Source of the DNA: Hydractinia symbiolongicarpus
Taxonomy: Eukaryota; Cnidaria; Hydrozoa; Anthoathecata; Hydractiniidae
Assembly (NCBI RefSeq): GCF_029227915.1
Contig: NC_079886.1
Location: 3,596,001 to 3,660,000, forward strand
Direction of reading: 5' to 3'
Length of the DNA: 64,000 nucleotides
The translations under genes and the position numbers were made by a program. Below are positions 27,045 through 41,700 of this stretch, piece after piece. Under the pieces are notes generated by a model, which saw only the letters and a list, made by a program, of their open reading frames with translations, made no database searches and was not told where the DNA came from. How positions within the stretch are numbered: position 1 is the first letter of the stretch; every line of letters starts with the position of its first letter.

Positions 27045-30000
27045 GCGCTTCATTTAATAATGTAGATAAATAAGTCAATTTTTACTGTGGGTCTAATCCT
27101 AGCCGTTATCGCCCGCTGAAGATATTGAGACAGTTTTAAAAACTACAATTCATTGACTTTCTAACGGTATCAGTCCTTTTCTTTTACAACGGTTGCGTCA
27201 CATATTCGTACCAACATGTATTTAGCGATACTTTTCTGATATTACTAGATTGCATCACTTTTAACAGGGAAACGATTGAATGTGGGTCTTAATTGAACTG
27301 ATTTTGGACTTTAACTTTATAAATGCAATAATTGAGAGAATTGAACTCCAAGAAATAAAATTATTCTGAATTTGACATGATTGCTAGAACTCAGCGATTA
27401 CAGTGGGTGCTGTGGTAGCGCTTCATTTAAAAGTGTAGATATATTAGTCATTTTTTACTGTGGGACCAATCTTAGCCGTTATCGCACGCCGAGTAAGTTG
27501 AGACATTTTCGAAAACTACATTTCATTGACTTTCTAACGGTATCAGTCCGTTTAAGTTACAACGCTTGGGTCACATTTTCGTACCAACATGTATTTAGCG
27601 ATATTTTTCTGATATTACTAGGTTGCATCGCTTTTATCAGTCAAACAATTGGCTGTGGGACTTAATTGAACTGATTTTGGACTGTGATCTGACAAATGTG
27701 ATGAATGAGACAATTGGACTCCATGAAATAACATTCTTCTTAAATTGGTATGATTGCCGGTACTCAGCGATTACACTGGGCGCTGTGGTAGCGCTTCATT
27801 TAAAAATGCAGATAAATAAGTCATTTTTTACTGTAGGACCAATCCTAGCTGTTATCGCACGCTGAAGAAATAGAGACAGTTTCAAAAACTACATTTTGTT
27901 GACTTTCTAACGGTATCAGTCCGTTTCTGTTACAACGGTTGCGTCACATATTCGTACCAACATGTATTTAGCGATACTTTTCTGATATTACTAGATTGCA
28001 TCACTTTTAACAGGGAAACGATTGAATGTGGGACTTAATTGAACTGATTTTGGACTTTAACTTTATAAATGCAATAATTGAGAGAATTGAAATCCAAGAA
28101 ATAAAATTATTCTGAATTTGACATGATTGCTAGAACTCAGCGATTACACTGGGTGTTGTGGTAGCGCTTCATTTAAAAATGTAGATAAATAACTCATTTT
28201 TTACTGTAGGGCCAATCCTAGCCGTTATCGCACGCTGAAGAAATAGACACAGTTTCAAAAACTTCATTTCATTGACTTTCTAACGGTATCAGTCCGTTTC
28301 TGTTACAACGGTTGCGTCACATATTCGTACCAACATGTATTTAGCGATATTTTTCTGATATTACTAGATTGCATCGCTTTTAACAGTGAAACGATTGAAT
28401 GTGGGAGTTAATTGAACTAATTTTGGACTTTAACTTTATAAATGCAATAATTGAGAGAATTGAACTCCAAGAAATAAAATTATTCTAAATCTGACATGAT
28501 TGCTAGAACTCAGCGATTACACTGGGCGCTGTGGTAGCGCTTCATTTAAAAATGTAGATATGTAAGTCATTTTTTACTGTGGGACCAATCATAGCCGTTA
28601 TCGCACGCTGAAGAAATTGAGACAGTTTCAAAAACTACATTTCATTGACTTTCTGACGGTGTCACCATGTTTGAGTTATAACAGTTGGGTCACATTTTCG
28701 TACCAACATGTATTTAGCGATATTTTTCTGATATTACTAGGTTGCATCGCTTTTAACAGTGGAACGATTGACTGTGGGACTTAATTGAACTCATGTTGGA
28801 CTGTGACCTAACAAATGTGATGAATGAGACAATTGCCCTCCATGAAATAACATTCTCCTTAAATTGGCATGACTGCCGGTACTCAGCGATTACACTGGGC
28901 GCTGTGGTAGCGCTTCATTTAAAGGTGAAGATATATTAGTCATTTTTTACTGTGAGACCAATCTTAGCCGTTATCCCACGCTGAAGAAATAGAGACAGTT
29001 TCAAAAACTTCATTTCATTGACTTTCTAACGGTATCAGTCCGTTTCTGTTACAACGGTTGCATCACATATTCGTACCAACATGTGTTTAGCGATAGTTTT
29101 CAGATGTTACTAGGTTGTATTGCTTTTAACAGTGAAACGATTGACTGTGGGACTTAATTGAACTGATTTTAGACTTTAACTTTATAAATGTGATAATTGA
29201 GACAATTGAACTCCAAGAAAAAACAATGTTCTGAATTTGACATGATTGCTAGAACTCAGCGATTACACTGGGCGCTGTGGTAGCGCTTCATTTAAAAATA
29301 CAGATAAATAAGTCATTTTTTACAGTAGGACCAATCCTAGCTGTTATCGCACGCTGAAGAAATAGAGACAGTTTCAAAAACTACATTTCATTGACTTTCT
29401 AACGGTATCAGTCCGTTTCAGTTACAACAGTTGCGTCACATATTCGTACCAACATATATTTATCGATATTTTTCTGACATTACTAGGTTGTCTCGCCTTA
29501 AACAGTGAAACAATTGACTGTGGGACTTAATTCAACTGATTTTGGACTGTGAGCTTACAAATGTGATGAATGAGACAATTGGACTCCATGAAATAACATT
29601 CTTCTTAATTTGGCATGATTGCCGGAACTCAGCGATTAAACTGGGCGCTGTGGTAGTGCTTCATTTAAAAATGTAGATAAATAACTCAATTTTTACTGTA
29701 GGACCAATCCTAGCCGTTATCGAACGCTGAAGAAATTGAGACAGTTTCAAAAACTACATTTCATTGACTTTCTAACGGTATCAGTCCGTTTCAGTTACAA
29801 CGGTTGCGTCACATATTCGTACCAACATGTATTTATCGATATTTTTCTGATATCACTAAGTTGCCTCGCCTTAAACAGTGAAACGATTGACTGTGGGACT
29901 TAATTGAACTGATTTTCGACTGTGAGCTTACAAATGTGATGAATGAGACAATTGGACTCCATGAAATAACATTCTTCTTAATTTGGCATGATTGCCGGAA

Positions 30001-33000
30001 CTCAGCGATTAAACTGGGCGCTGTGGTAGCGTTTCATTTAAAAATGTTGATAAATAACTCATTTTTTTCTGTAGGACCAATCCTAGCCGTTATCGAACGC
30101 TGAAGAAATAGAGACAGTTTCAAAAACTAGATTTCGTTGACTTTCTAACGGTATCAGTCCGTTTCTGTTACAACGGTTGCGTCACATATCCGTACCAACA
30201 TGTATTTAGCGATACTTTTCTGATATTACTAGATTGCATCGCTTTTAACAGTGAAACGATTGAATGTGGGACTTAATTGAACTGATTTTGGACTTTAACT
30301 TTATAAATGCAATAATTGAGAGAATTGAACTCAAAGAAATAAAATTATTCTGAAATTGACATGATTGCTAGAACACAGCGATTACACTGGGCGTTGCGGC
30401 AGCGCTTCATTTAAAAGTGTAGATATAATAGTCATTTTTTACTGTGGGACCAATCTTAGCCGTTATCGCACGCTGAAGAAATAGACACAGTTTCAAAAAC
30501 TTCATTTCATTGACTTTCTAACGGTATCAGTCCGTTTAAGTTACAACGCTTGGGTCACATTTTCGTACCATCATGTATTTAGCGATATTTTTCTGATATT
30601 ACTAGGTTGCATCGCTTTTATCAGTGAAACAATTGACTGTGGGACTTAATTGAACTGATTTTGGACTGTGATCTGACAATTGTGATGAATGAGACAATTG
30701 GACTCCATGAAATAACATTCTTCTTAATATGGCATGATTGCCGGTACTCAGCGATTACACTTGGCGCTGTGGTAGCGCTTCATTTAAAAATGCAGATAAA
30801 TATGTCATTTTTTACTGTAAGACCAATCCTAGCTGTTATCGCACGCTGAAGAAATAGAGACAGTTTCAAAAACTACATTTCTTTGACTTTCTAACGGTAT
30901 CAGTCCGTTTCTGTTACAACAGGTGCGTCACATATTCGTACCAACATGTATTTAGCGATACTTTTCTGATATTACTAGATTGCATCACTTTTAACAGGGA
31001 AACGATTGAATGTGGGACTTAATTGAACTGATTTTGGACTTTAACTTTATAAATGCAATAATTGAGAGAATTGAACTCCAAGAAGTAAAATTATTCTGAA
31101 TTTGACATGATTGCTAGAACTCAGCGATTACACTGGGTGCTGTGGTAGCGCTTCATTTAAAAATGTAGATATGTATGTCATTTTTTACTGTGGGACCAAT
31201 CCTAGCCGTTATCGCACGCTGAAGAAATTGAGACAGTTTCAAAAACTACATTTCATTGACTTTCTAACGGTGTCAGCCCGTTTGAGTTATAACAGTTGGG
31301 TCACATTTTGGTACCAACATGTTTTTAGCGATATTTTTCTGATATTACTAGGTTGCATCGCTTTTAACACTGAAACAATGGACTGTGGGACTTAATTGAA
31401 CTCATTTTGGACTGTGACCTAACAAATGTGATGAATGAGAGAATTGGACTCCATGAAATAACATTCTCCTTAAATTGGCATGATTGCCGGAACTCAGCGA
31501 TTACACTGGGCGCTGTAGCAGCGCTTCATTTAAAAGTGTAGATATATTAGTCATTTTTTACTGTGGGACCAATCCTAGCCGTTATCGCACGCTGAAGAAA
31601 TTGAGACAGTTTCAAAAACTACATTTCATTGACTTTCTAACGGTATCAGTCCGTTTCAGTTACAACGGTTGCGTCACATTTTTTCACCAACATGTATTTA
31701 GCGATACTTTTCTGATATTACTAGATTGCATCGCTTTTAACAGTGAAATGATTGATTGTGGGATTTAATTGAACTGATTTTGGACTTTAACTTTATCAAT
31801 GTGATAATTGAGACAATTGGACTCCATGAAATAACATTCTTCTTAAATTGGCATGATTGACGGAACTCAGCGATCACACTGGGTGCTGTGGTATCGCTTC
31901 ATTTAATAATGTAGATAAATAAGTCAATTTTTACTGTGGGTCTAATCCTAGCCGTTATCGCCCGCTGAAGATATTGAGACAGTTTTAAAAACTACAATTC
32001 ATTGACTTTCTAACGGTATCAGTCCTTTTCTTTTACAACGGTTGCGTCACATATTCGTACCAACATGTATTTAGCGATACTTTTCTGATATTACTAGATT
32101 GCATCACTTTTAACAGGGAAACGATTGAATGTGGGACTTAATTGAACTGATTTTGGACTTTAACTTTATAAATGCAATAATTGAGAGAATTGAACTCCAA
32201 GAAATAAAATTATTCTGAATTTGACATGATTGCTAGAACTCAGCGATTACACTGGGTGCTGTGGTAGCGCTTCATTTAAAAGTGTAGATATATTAGTCAT
32301 TTTTTACTGTGGGACCAATCTTAGCCGTTATCGCACGCCGAGGAAGTTGAGACATTTTCGAAAACTAAATTTCATTGACTTTCTAACGGTATCAGTCCGT
32401 TTAAGTTACAACGCTTGTGTCACATTTTCGTACCAACATGTATTTAGCGATATTTTTCTGATATTACTAGGTTGCATCGCTTTTATCAGTGAAACAATTG
32501 GCTGTGGGACTTAATTGAACTGATTTTGGACTGTGATCTGACAAATGTGATGAATGAGACAATTGGACTCCATGAAATAACATTCTTCTTAAATTGGTAT
32601 GATTGCCGGTACTCAGCGATTACACTAGGCGCTGTGGTAGCGCTTCATTTAAAAATGCAGATAAATAAGTCATTTTTTACTGTAGGACCAATCCTAGCTG
32701 TTATCGCACGCTGAAGAAATAGAGACAGTTTCAAAAACTACATTTTGTTGACTTTCTAACGGTATCAGTCCGTTTCTGTTACAACGGTTGCGTCACATAT
32801 TCGTACCAACATGTATTTAGCGATACTTTTCTGATATTACTAGATTGCATCACTTTTAACAGGGAAACGATTGAATGTGGGACTTAATTGAACTGATTTT
32901 GGACTTTAACTTTATAAATGCAATAATTGAGAGAATTGAACTCCAAGAAATAAAATTATTCTGATTTTGACATGATTGCTAGAACTCAGCGATTACACTG

Positions 33001-36000
33001 GGTGTTGTGGTAGCGCTTCATTTAAAAATGTAGATAAATAACTCATTTATTACTGTAGGACCAATCCTAGCCGTTATCGCACGCTGAAGAAATAGACACA
33101 GTTTCAAAAACTTCATTTCATTGACTTTCTAACGGTATCAGTCCGTTTCTGTTACAACAGTTGCGTCACATATTCGTACCAACATGTATTTAGCGATATT
33201 TTTCTGATATTACTAGATTGCATCGCTTTTAACAGTGAAACGATTGAATGTGGGAGTTAATTGAACTAATTTTGGACTTTAACTTTATAAATGCAATAAT
33301 TGAGAGAATTGAACTCCAAGAAATAAAATTATTCTAAATTTGACATGATTGCTAGAACTCAGCGATTACACTGGGCGCTGTGGTAGCGCTTCATTTAAAA
33401 ATGTAGATATGTAAGTGATTTTTTACTGTGGGACCAATCCTAGCCGTTATCGCACGCTGAAGAAATTGAGACAGTTTCAAAAACTACATTTCATTGACTT
33501 TCTGACGGTGTCACCATGTTTGAGTTATAACAGTTGGGTCACATTTTCGTACCAACATGTATTTAGCGATATTTTTCTGATATTACTAGGTTGCATCGCT
33601 TTTAACAGTGAAACGATTGACTGTGGGACTTAATTGAACTCATTTTGGACTGTGACCTAACAAATGTGATGAATGAGACAATTGCCCTCCATGAAATAAC
33701 ATTCTCCTTAAATTGGCATGACTGCCGGTACTCAGCGATTACACTGGGCGCTGTGGTAGCGCTTCATTTAAAGGTGAAGATATATTAGTCATTTTTTACT
33801 GTGAGACCAATCTTAGCCGTTATCCCACGCTGAAGAAATAGAGACAGTTTCAAAAACTTCATTTCATTGACTTTCTAACGGTATCAGTCCGTTTCAGTTA
33901 CAACGGTTGCGTCACATTTTTTCACCAACATGTATTTAGCGATACTTTTCTGATATTACTAGATTGCATCGCTTTTAACAGTGAAATGATTGATTGTGGG
34001 ATTTAATTGAACTGATTTTGGACTTTAACTTTATCAATGTGATAATTGAGACAATTGGACTCCATGAAATAACATTCTTCTTAAATTGGCATGATTGACG
34101 GAACTCAGCGATTACACTGGGTGCTGTGGTATCGCTTCATTTAATAATGTAGATAAATAAGTCAATTTTTACTGTGGGTCTAATCCTAGCCGTTATCGCC
34201 CGCTGAAGATATTGAGACAGTTTTAAAAACTACAATTCATTGACTTTCTAACGGTATCAGTCCTTTTCTTTTACAACGGTTGCGTCACATATTCGTACCA
34301 ACATGTATTTAGCGATACTTTTCTGATATTACTAGATTGCATCACTTTTAACAGGGAAACGATTGAATGTGGGACTTAATTGAACTGATTTTGGACTTTA
34401 ACTTTATAAATGCAATAATTGAGAGAATTGAACTCCAAGAAATAAAATTATTCTGAATTTGACATGATTGCTAGAACTCAGCGATTACACTGGGTGCTGT
34501 GGTAGCGCTTCATTTAAAAGTGTAGATATATTAGTCATTTTTTACTGTGGGACCAATCTTAGCCGTTATCGCACGCCGAGGAAGTTGAGACATTTTCGAA
34601 AACTAAATTTCATTGACTTTCTAACGGTATCAGTCCGTTTAAGTTACAACGCTTGTGTCACATTTTCGTACCAACATGTATTTAGCGATATTTTTCTGAT
34701 ATTACTAGGTTGCATCGCTTTTATCAGTGAAACAATTGGCTGTGGGACTTAATTGAACTGATTTTGGACTGTGATCTGACAAATGTGATGAATGAGACAA
34801 TTGGACTCCATGAAATAACATTCTTCTTAAATTGGTATGATTGCCGGTACTCAGCGATTACACTAGGCGCTGTGGTAGCGCTTCATTTAAAAATGCAGAT
34901 AAATAAGTCATTTTTTACTGTAGGACCAATCCTAGCTGTTATCGCACGCTGAAGAAATAGAGACAGTTTCAAAAACTACATTTTGTTGACTTTCTAACGG
35001 TATCAGTCCGTTTCTGTTACAACGGTTGCGTCACATATTCGTACCAACATGTATTTAGCGATACTTTTCTGATATTACTAGATTGCATCACTTTTAACAG
35101 GGAAACGATTGAATGTGGGACTTAATTGAACTGATTTTGGACTTTAACTTTATAAATGCAATAATTGAGAGAATTGAACTCCAAGAAATAAAATTATTCT
35201 GAATTTGACATGATTGCTAGAACTCAGCGATTACACTGGGTGTTGTGGTAGCGCTTCATTTAAAAATGTAGATAAATAACTCATTTATTACTGTAGGACC
35301 AATCCTAGCCGTTATCGCACGCTGAAGAAATAGACACAGTTTCAAAAACTTCATTTCATTGAATTTCTAACGGTATCAGTCCGTTTCTGTTACAACAGTT
35401 GCGTCACATATTCGTACCAACATGTATTTAGCGATATTTTTCTGATATTACTAGATTGCATCGCTTTTAACAGTGAAACGATTGAATGTGGGAGTTAATT
35501 GAACTAATTTTGGACTTTAACTTTATAAATGCAATAATTGAGAGAATTGAACTCCAAGAAATAAAATTATTCTAAATTTGACATGATTGCTAGAACTCAG
35601 CGATTACACTGGGCGCTGTGGTAGCGCTTCATTTAAAAATGTAGATATGTAAGTCATTTTTTACTGTGGGACCAATCCTAGCCGTTATCGCACGCTGAAG
35701 AAATTGAGACAGTTTCAAAAACTACATTTCATTGACTTTCTGACGGTGTCACCATGTTTGAGTTATAACAGTTGGGTCACATTTTCGTACCAACATGTAT
35801 TTAGCGATATTTTTCTGATATTACTAGGTTGCATCGCTTTTAACAGTGAAACGATTGACTGTGGGACTTAATTGAACTCATTTTGGACTGTGACCTAACA
35901 AATGTGATGAATGAGACAATTGCCCTCCATGAAATAACATTCTCTTTAAATTGGCATGACTGCCGGTACTCAGCGATTACACTGGGCGCTGTGGTAGCGC

Positions 36001-38790
36001 TTCATTTAAAGGTGAAGATATATTAGTCATTTTTTACTGTGAGACCAATCTTAGCCGTTATCCCACGCTGAAGAAATAGAGACAGTTTCAAAAACTTCAT
36101 TTCATTGACTTTCTAACGGTATCAGTCCGTTTCTGTTACAACGGTTGCATCACATATTCGTACCAACATGTGTTTAGCGATAGTTTTCAGATATTACTAG
36201 GTTGTATTGCTTTTAACAGTGAAACGATTGACTGTGGGACTTAATTGAACTGATTTTAGACTTTAACTTTATAAATGTGATAATTGAGACAATTGAACTC
36301 CAAGAAAAAACAATGTTCTGAATTTGACATGATTGCTAGAACTCAGCGATTAAACTGGGCGCTGTGGTAGTGCTTCATTTAAAAATGTAGATAAATAACT
36401 CAATTTTTACTGTAGGACCAATCCTAGCCGTTATCGAACGCTGAAGAAATTGAGACAGTTTCAAAAACTACATTTCATTGACTTTCTAACGGTATCAGTC
36501 CGTTTCAGTTACAACGGTTGCGTCACATATTCGTACCAACATATATTTATCGATATTTTTCTGATATCACTAAGTTGCCTCGCCTTAAACAGTGAAACGA
36601 TTGACTGTGGGACTTAATTGAACTGATTTTCGACTGTGAGCTTACAAATGTGATGAATGAGACAATTGGACTCCATGAAATAACATTCTTCTTAATTTGG
36701 CATGATTGCCGGAACTCAGCGATTAAACTGGGCGCTGTGGTAGCGTTTCATTTAAAAATGTAGATAAATAACTCATTTTTTACTGTAGGACCAATCCTAG
36801 CCGTTATCGAACGCTGAAGAAATAGAGACAGTTTCAAAAACTAGATTTCGTTGACTTTCTAACGGTATCAGTCCGTTTCTGTTACGACGGTTGCGTCACA
36901 TATCCGTACCAACATGTATTTAGCGATACTTTTCTGATATTACTAGATTGCATCGCTTTTAACAGTGAAACGATTGAATGTGGGACTTAATTGAACTGAT
37001 TTTGGACTTTAACTTTATAAATGCAATAATTGAGAGAATTGAACTCCAAGAAATAAAATTATTCTGAAATTGACATGATTGCTAGAACTCAGCGATTACA
37101 CTGGATGCTGTGGTAGCGCTTCGTTTAAAAGTGTAGATATATTAGTCATTTTTTACTGTGGGACCAATCTTAGCCGTTATCGCACGCTGAAGAAATAGAC
37201 ACAGTTTCAAAAACTTCATTTCATTGACTTTCTAACGGTATCAGTCCGTTTCTGTTACAACTGTTGCGTCACATATTCGTACCAACATGTTTTTAGCGAT
37301 ATTTTTCTGATATTACTAGATTGCATCGCTTTTAACAGTGAAACGATTAAATGTGGGAGTTAATCGAACTGATTTTGGACTTTAACTTTATAAGTGTGAT
37401 AATTGACACAATTGGACTCCAAGAAATAACAATGTTCTGGATTTGAAATGATTGCTAGAACACAGCGATTACACTGGGCGTTGTGGCAGCGCTTCATTTA
37501 AAAATGCAGATATATTAGTCATTTTTTACTGTGGGACCAATCTTAGCCGTTATCGCACGCTGAAGAAATAGACACAGTTTCAAAAACTTCATTTCATTGA
37601 CTTTCTAACGGTATCAGTCCGTTTAAATTACAACGCTTGGGTCACATTTTCGTACCATCATGTATTTAGCGATATTTTTCTGATATTACTAGGTTGCATC
37701 GCTTTTATCAGTGAAACAATTGACTGTGGGACTTAATTGAACTGATTTTGGACTGTGATCTGACAATTGTGATGAATGAGACAATTGGACTCCATGAAAT
37801 AACATTCTTCTTAATATGGCATGATTGCCGGTACTCAGCGATTACACTGGGCGCTGTGGTAGCGCTTCATTTAAAAATGCAGATAAATATGTCATTTTTT
37901 ACTGTAAGACCAATCCTAGATTTTATCGCACGCTGAAGAAATAGAGACAGTTTCAAAAACTACATTTCTTTGACTTTCTAACGGTATCAGTCCGTTTCTG
38001 TTACAACAGGTGCGTCACATATTCGTACCAACATGTATTTAGCGATACTTTTCTGATATTACTAGATTGCATCACTTTTAACAGGGAAACGATTGAATGT
38101 GGGACTTAATTGAACTGATTTTGGACTTTAACTTTATAAATGCAATAATTGAGAGAATTGAACTCCAAGAAGTAAAATTATTCTGAATTTGACATGATTG
38201 CTAGAACTCAGCGATTACACTGGGTGCTGTGGTAGCGCTTCATTTAAAAATGTAGATATGTAAGTCATTTTTTACTGTGGGACCAATCCTAGCCGTTATC
38301 GCACGCTGAAGAAATTGAGACAGTTTCAAAAACTACATTTCATTGACTTTCTAACGGTGTCAGCCCGTTTGAGTTATAACAGTTGGGTCACATTTTGGTA
38401 CCAACATGTTTTTAGCGATATTTTTCTGATATTACTAGGTTGCATCGCTTTTAACACTGAAACAATGGACTGTGGGACTTAATTGAACTCATTTTGGACT
38501 GTGACCTAACAAATGTGATGAATGAGAGAATTGGACTCCATGAAATAACATTCTCCTTAAATTGGCATGATTGCCGGAACTCAGCGATTACACTGGGCGC
38601 TGTAGCAGCGCTTCATTTAAAAGTGTAGATATATTAGTCATTTTTTACTGTGGGACCAATCCTAGCCGTTATCGCACGCTGAAGAAATTGAGACAGTTTC
38701 AAAAACTACATTTCATTGACTTTCTAACGGTATCAGTCCGTTTCAGTTACAACGGTTGCGTCACATTTTTTCACCAACATGTATTTAGCG
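27045..38790 (+). repeat. Nineteen-monomer higher-order repeat (lag 7,087 bp)
   Basis: About 27,045-31,705 matches 34,132-38,790 at a lag of 7,087 bp (19 x 373). Anchors are 'gtctaatcctagccg' (27090 to 34177), 'gtcaccatgtttgag' (28661 to 35748), 'acggttgcatcacat' (29054 to 36141) and 'acattttttcaccaac' (31676 to 38763). The order reads X1-Y1-W-X2-W-X3-Y2. X (about 2.0 kb) occurs three times, Y (about 2.6 kb) twice and W (about 0.25 kb) twice. Within Y the lag shifts to 6,714 bp over about 29.3-30.3 kb, meaning one monomer is missing from one copy there, and returns to 7,087 bp further on. There are no genes. Confidence 0.85.
31635..36111 (+). repeat. Tandem 2,238-bp (six-monomer) duplication nested in the 19-mer
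   Basis: About 31,635-33,872 is followed directly by a near-identical copy at 33,873-36,111. The lag is exactly 2,238 bp at several anchors: 'acattttttcaccaac' at 31676 and 33914, 'gtcaccatgtttgag' at 33510 and 35748, and the repeated open frames at 32230 and 34468. Differences are few, for example 'gcgatcacactggg' near 31870 and one C/T change in 'cattctccttaaa' near 35944. This is a younger event than the 7,087-bp duplication. Confidence 0.88.
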
Positions 38791-41700
38791 ATATTTTTCT
38801 GATATTACTAGGTTGCATCGCTTTTAACACTAAAACAATTGACTGTGGGACTTAATTGAACTGATTTGGACTGTGAGCTTACAAATGTGATGAATGAGAC
38901 AATTGGACTCCATGAAATAACATTCTTCTTAAATTGGCATGATTGCCGGAACTCAGCGATTACACTGGGCGCTGTGGTAGCGCTTCATTTAAAAATGTAG
39001 ATATGTAAGTCATTTTTTACTGTGGGACCAATCCTAGCCGTTATCGCACGCTAAAGAAATTGAGACAGTTTCAAAAACTACATTTCATTGACTTTCTAAC
39101 GGTGTCAGCTCGTTTGAGTTATAACAGTTGGGTCCCATTTTTGTACCAACATGTATTTAGCGATATTTTTCTGATATTACTAGGTTGCATCGCTTTTAAC
39201 ACTGAAACAATTGACTGTGGGACTTAATTGAACTCATTTTGGACTGTGACCTAACAAATGTGATGACTGAGACAATTGGACTCCATGAAATAACATTCTC
39301 CTTAAATTGGCATGATTGCCGGAACTCAGCGATTACACTGGGCGCTGTGGCAGCACTTCATTTAAAAGTGTAGATATATTAGTCATTTTTTACTGTGGGA
39401 CCAATCCTATCCGTTATCGCACGCTGAAGAAATTGAGACAGTTTCAAAAACTACATTTCATTGACTTTCTAACGGTATCAGTCCGTTTCTGTTACATCGG
39501 TTGCGTCACATATTCATACCAACATGTGTTTAGCGATATTTTTCTGATATTACTAGGTTGTATCGCTTTTAACAGTGAAACGATTGACTGTGGGACTTAA
39601 TTGAACTGATTTTGGACTTTAACTTTATAAATGCAATAATTGAGAGAATTGAACTCCAACAAATAAAATTATTCTGAATTTGACATGATTGCTAAAACTC
39701 AGCGATTACACTGGGTGCTGTGGTAGCGCTTCATTTAAAAATGTAGATATGTAAGTCATTTTTTACTGTGGGACCAATCCTAGCCGTTATCGCACGCTGA
39801 AGAAATTGAGACAGTTTCAAAAACTACATTTCATTGACTTTCTAACGGTGTCAGCCCGTTTGAGTTATAACAGTTGGGTCACATTTTGGTACCAACATGT
39901 ATTTAGCGATATTTTTCTGATATTACTAGGTTGCATCGCTTTTAACACTGAAACAATTGACTGTGGGACTTAATTGAACTCATTTTGGACTGTGACCTAA
40001 CAAATGTGATGAATGAGACAATTGGACTCCATGAAATAACATTCTCCTTAAATTGGCATGATTGCCGGAACTCAGCGATTCCACTGGGCGCTGTGGCAGC
40101 GCTTCATTTAAAAGTGTAGATATGTTAGTCATTTTTTACTGTGGGACCAATCCTAGCCGTTATCGTACGCTGAAGAAATTGAGACAGTTTCAAAAACTAC
40201 ATTTCATTGACTTTCTAACGGTATCAGTCCGTTTCAGTTACAACGGTTGCGTCACATATTCGTACCAACATATATTTATCGATATTTTTCTGATATTACT
40301 AGGTTGTCTCGCCTTAAAAAGTGAAACGATTGACTGTGGGACTTAATTGAACTGATTTGGACTGTTAGCTTACAAATGTGATGAATGAGACAATTGGACT
40401 CCATGAAATAACACTCTTCTTAAATTGGCATGATTGCCGGAACTCAGCGATTACACTGGGCGCTGTGGTAGCGCTTCATTTAAAAATGTAGATATGTAAG
40501 TCATTTTTTACTGTGGGACCAATCCTAGCCGTTATCGCACGCTGAAGAAATTGACACAGTTTCAAAAACTACATTTCATTGACTTTCTAACGGTGTCAGC
40601 CCGTTTGAGTTATAACAGTTGGGTCACATTTTTGTACCAACATGTATTTAGCGATATTTTTCTGATATTACTAGGTTGCATCGCTTTTAACACTGAAACA
40701 ATTGACTGTGGGACTTAATTGAACTCATTTTGGACTGTGACCTAACAAATGTGATGAATGAGACAATTGGACTCCATGAAGTAACATTCTCCTTAAATTG
40801 GCATGATTGCCGGAACTCAGCGATTACACTGGGCGCTGTGGCAGCGCTTCATTTAAAAGTGTAGATATATTAGTCATTTTTTACTGTGGGACCAATCCTA
40901 GCCGTTATCGCACGCTGAAGAAATTGAGACAGTTTCAAAAACTACATTTCATTGATTTTCTAACGGTATCAGTCCGTTTCAGTTACAACGGCTGCGTCAC
41001 ATATTCGTACCAACATATATTTATCGATATTTTTATGATATTACTAGGTTGCCTCGCCTTAAAAAGTGAAACGATTGACTGTGGGACTTAATTGAACTGA
41101 TTTGGACTGTGAGCTTACAAATGTGATGAATGAGACAATTGGACTCCATGAAATAACATTCTTCTTAAATTGGCATGATTGCCGGAACTCAGCGATTACA
41201 CTGGGCGCTATGGTAGCGCTTCATTTAAAAATGTAGATATGTAAGTCATTTTTTACTGTGGGACCAATCCTAGCCGTTATCGCACGCTGAAGAAATTGAG
41301 ACAGTTTCAAAAACTACATTTCATTGACTTTCTAACGGTGTCAGCTCGTTTGAGTTATAACAGTTGGGTCACATTTTTGTACCAACATGTATTTAGCGAT
41401 ATTTTTCTGATATTACTAGGTTGCATCGCTTTTAACACTGAAACAATTGACTGTGGGACTTAATTGAACTCATTTTGGACTGTGACCTAACAAATGTGAT
41501 GACTGAGACAATTGGACTCCATGAAATAACATTCTCCTTAAATTGGCATGATTGCCGGAACTCAGCGATTACACTGGGCGCTGTGGCAGCGCTTCATTTA
41601 AAAGTGTAGATATATTAGTCATTTTTTACTGTGGGACCAATCCTATCCGTTATCGCACGCTGAAAAAATTGAGACAGTTTCAGAAACTACATTTCATTGA

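Noticed and set aside
31676-31691. 'acattttttcaccaac' as a mobile-element insertion junction
   Set aside because: It is a small substitution variant of 'acattttcgtaccaac' of nearly the same length. There is no target duplication or foreign sequence.
8297-37936. A set of 62-codon frames beginning in 'ggactgtgatctg' monomers
   Set aside because: They mark one A-subtype monomer and are lost by single substitutions in neighbours. No selection for an open frame is apparent.
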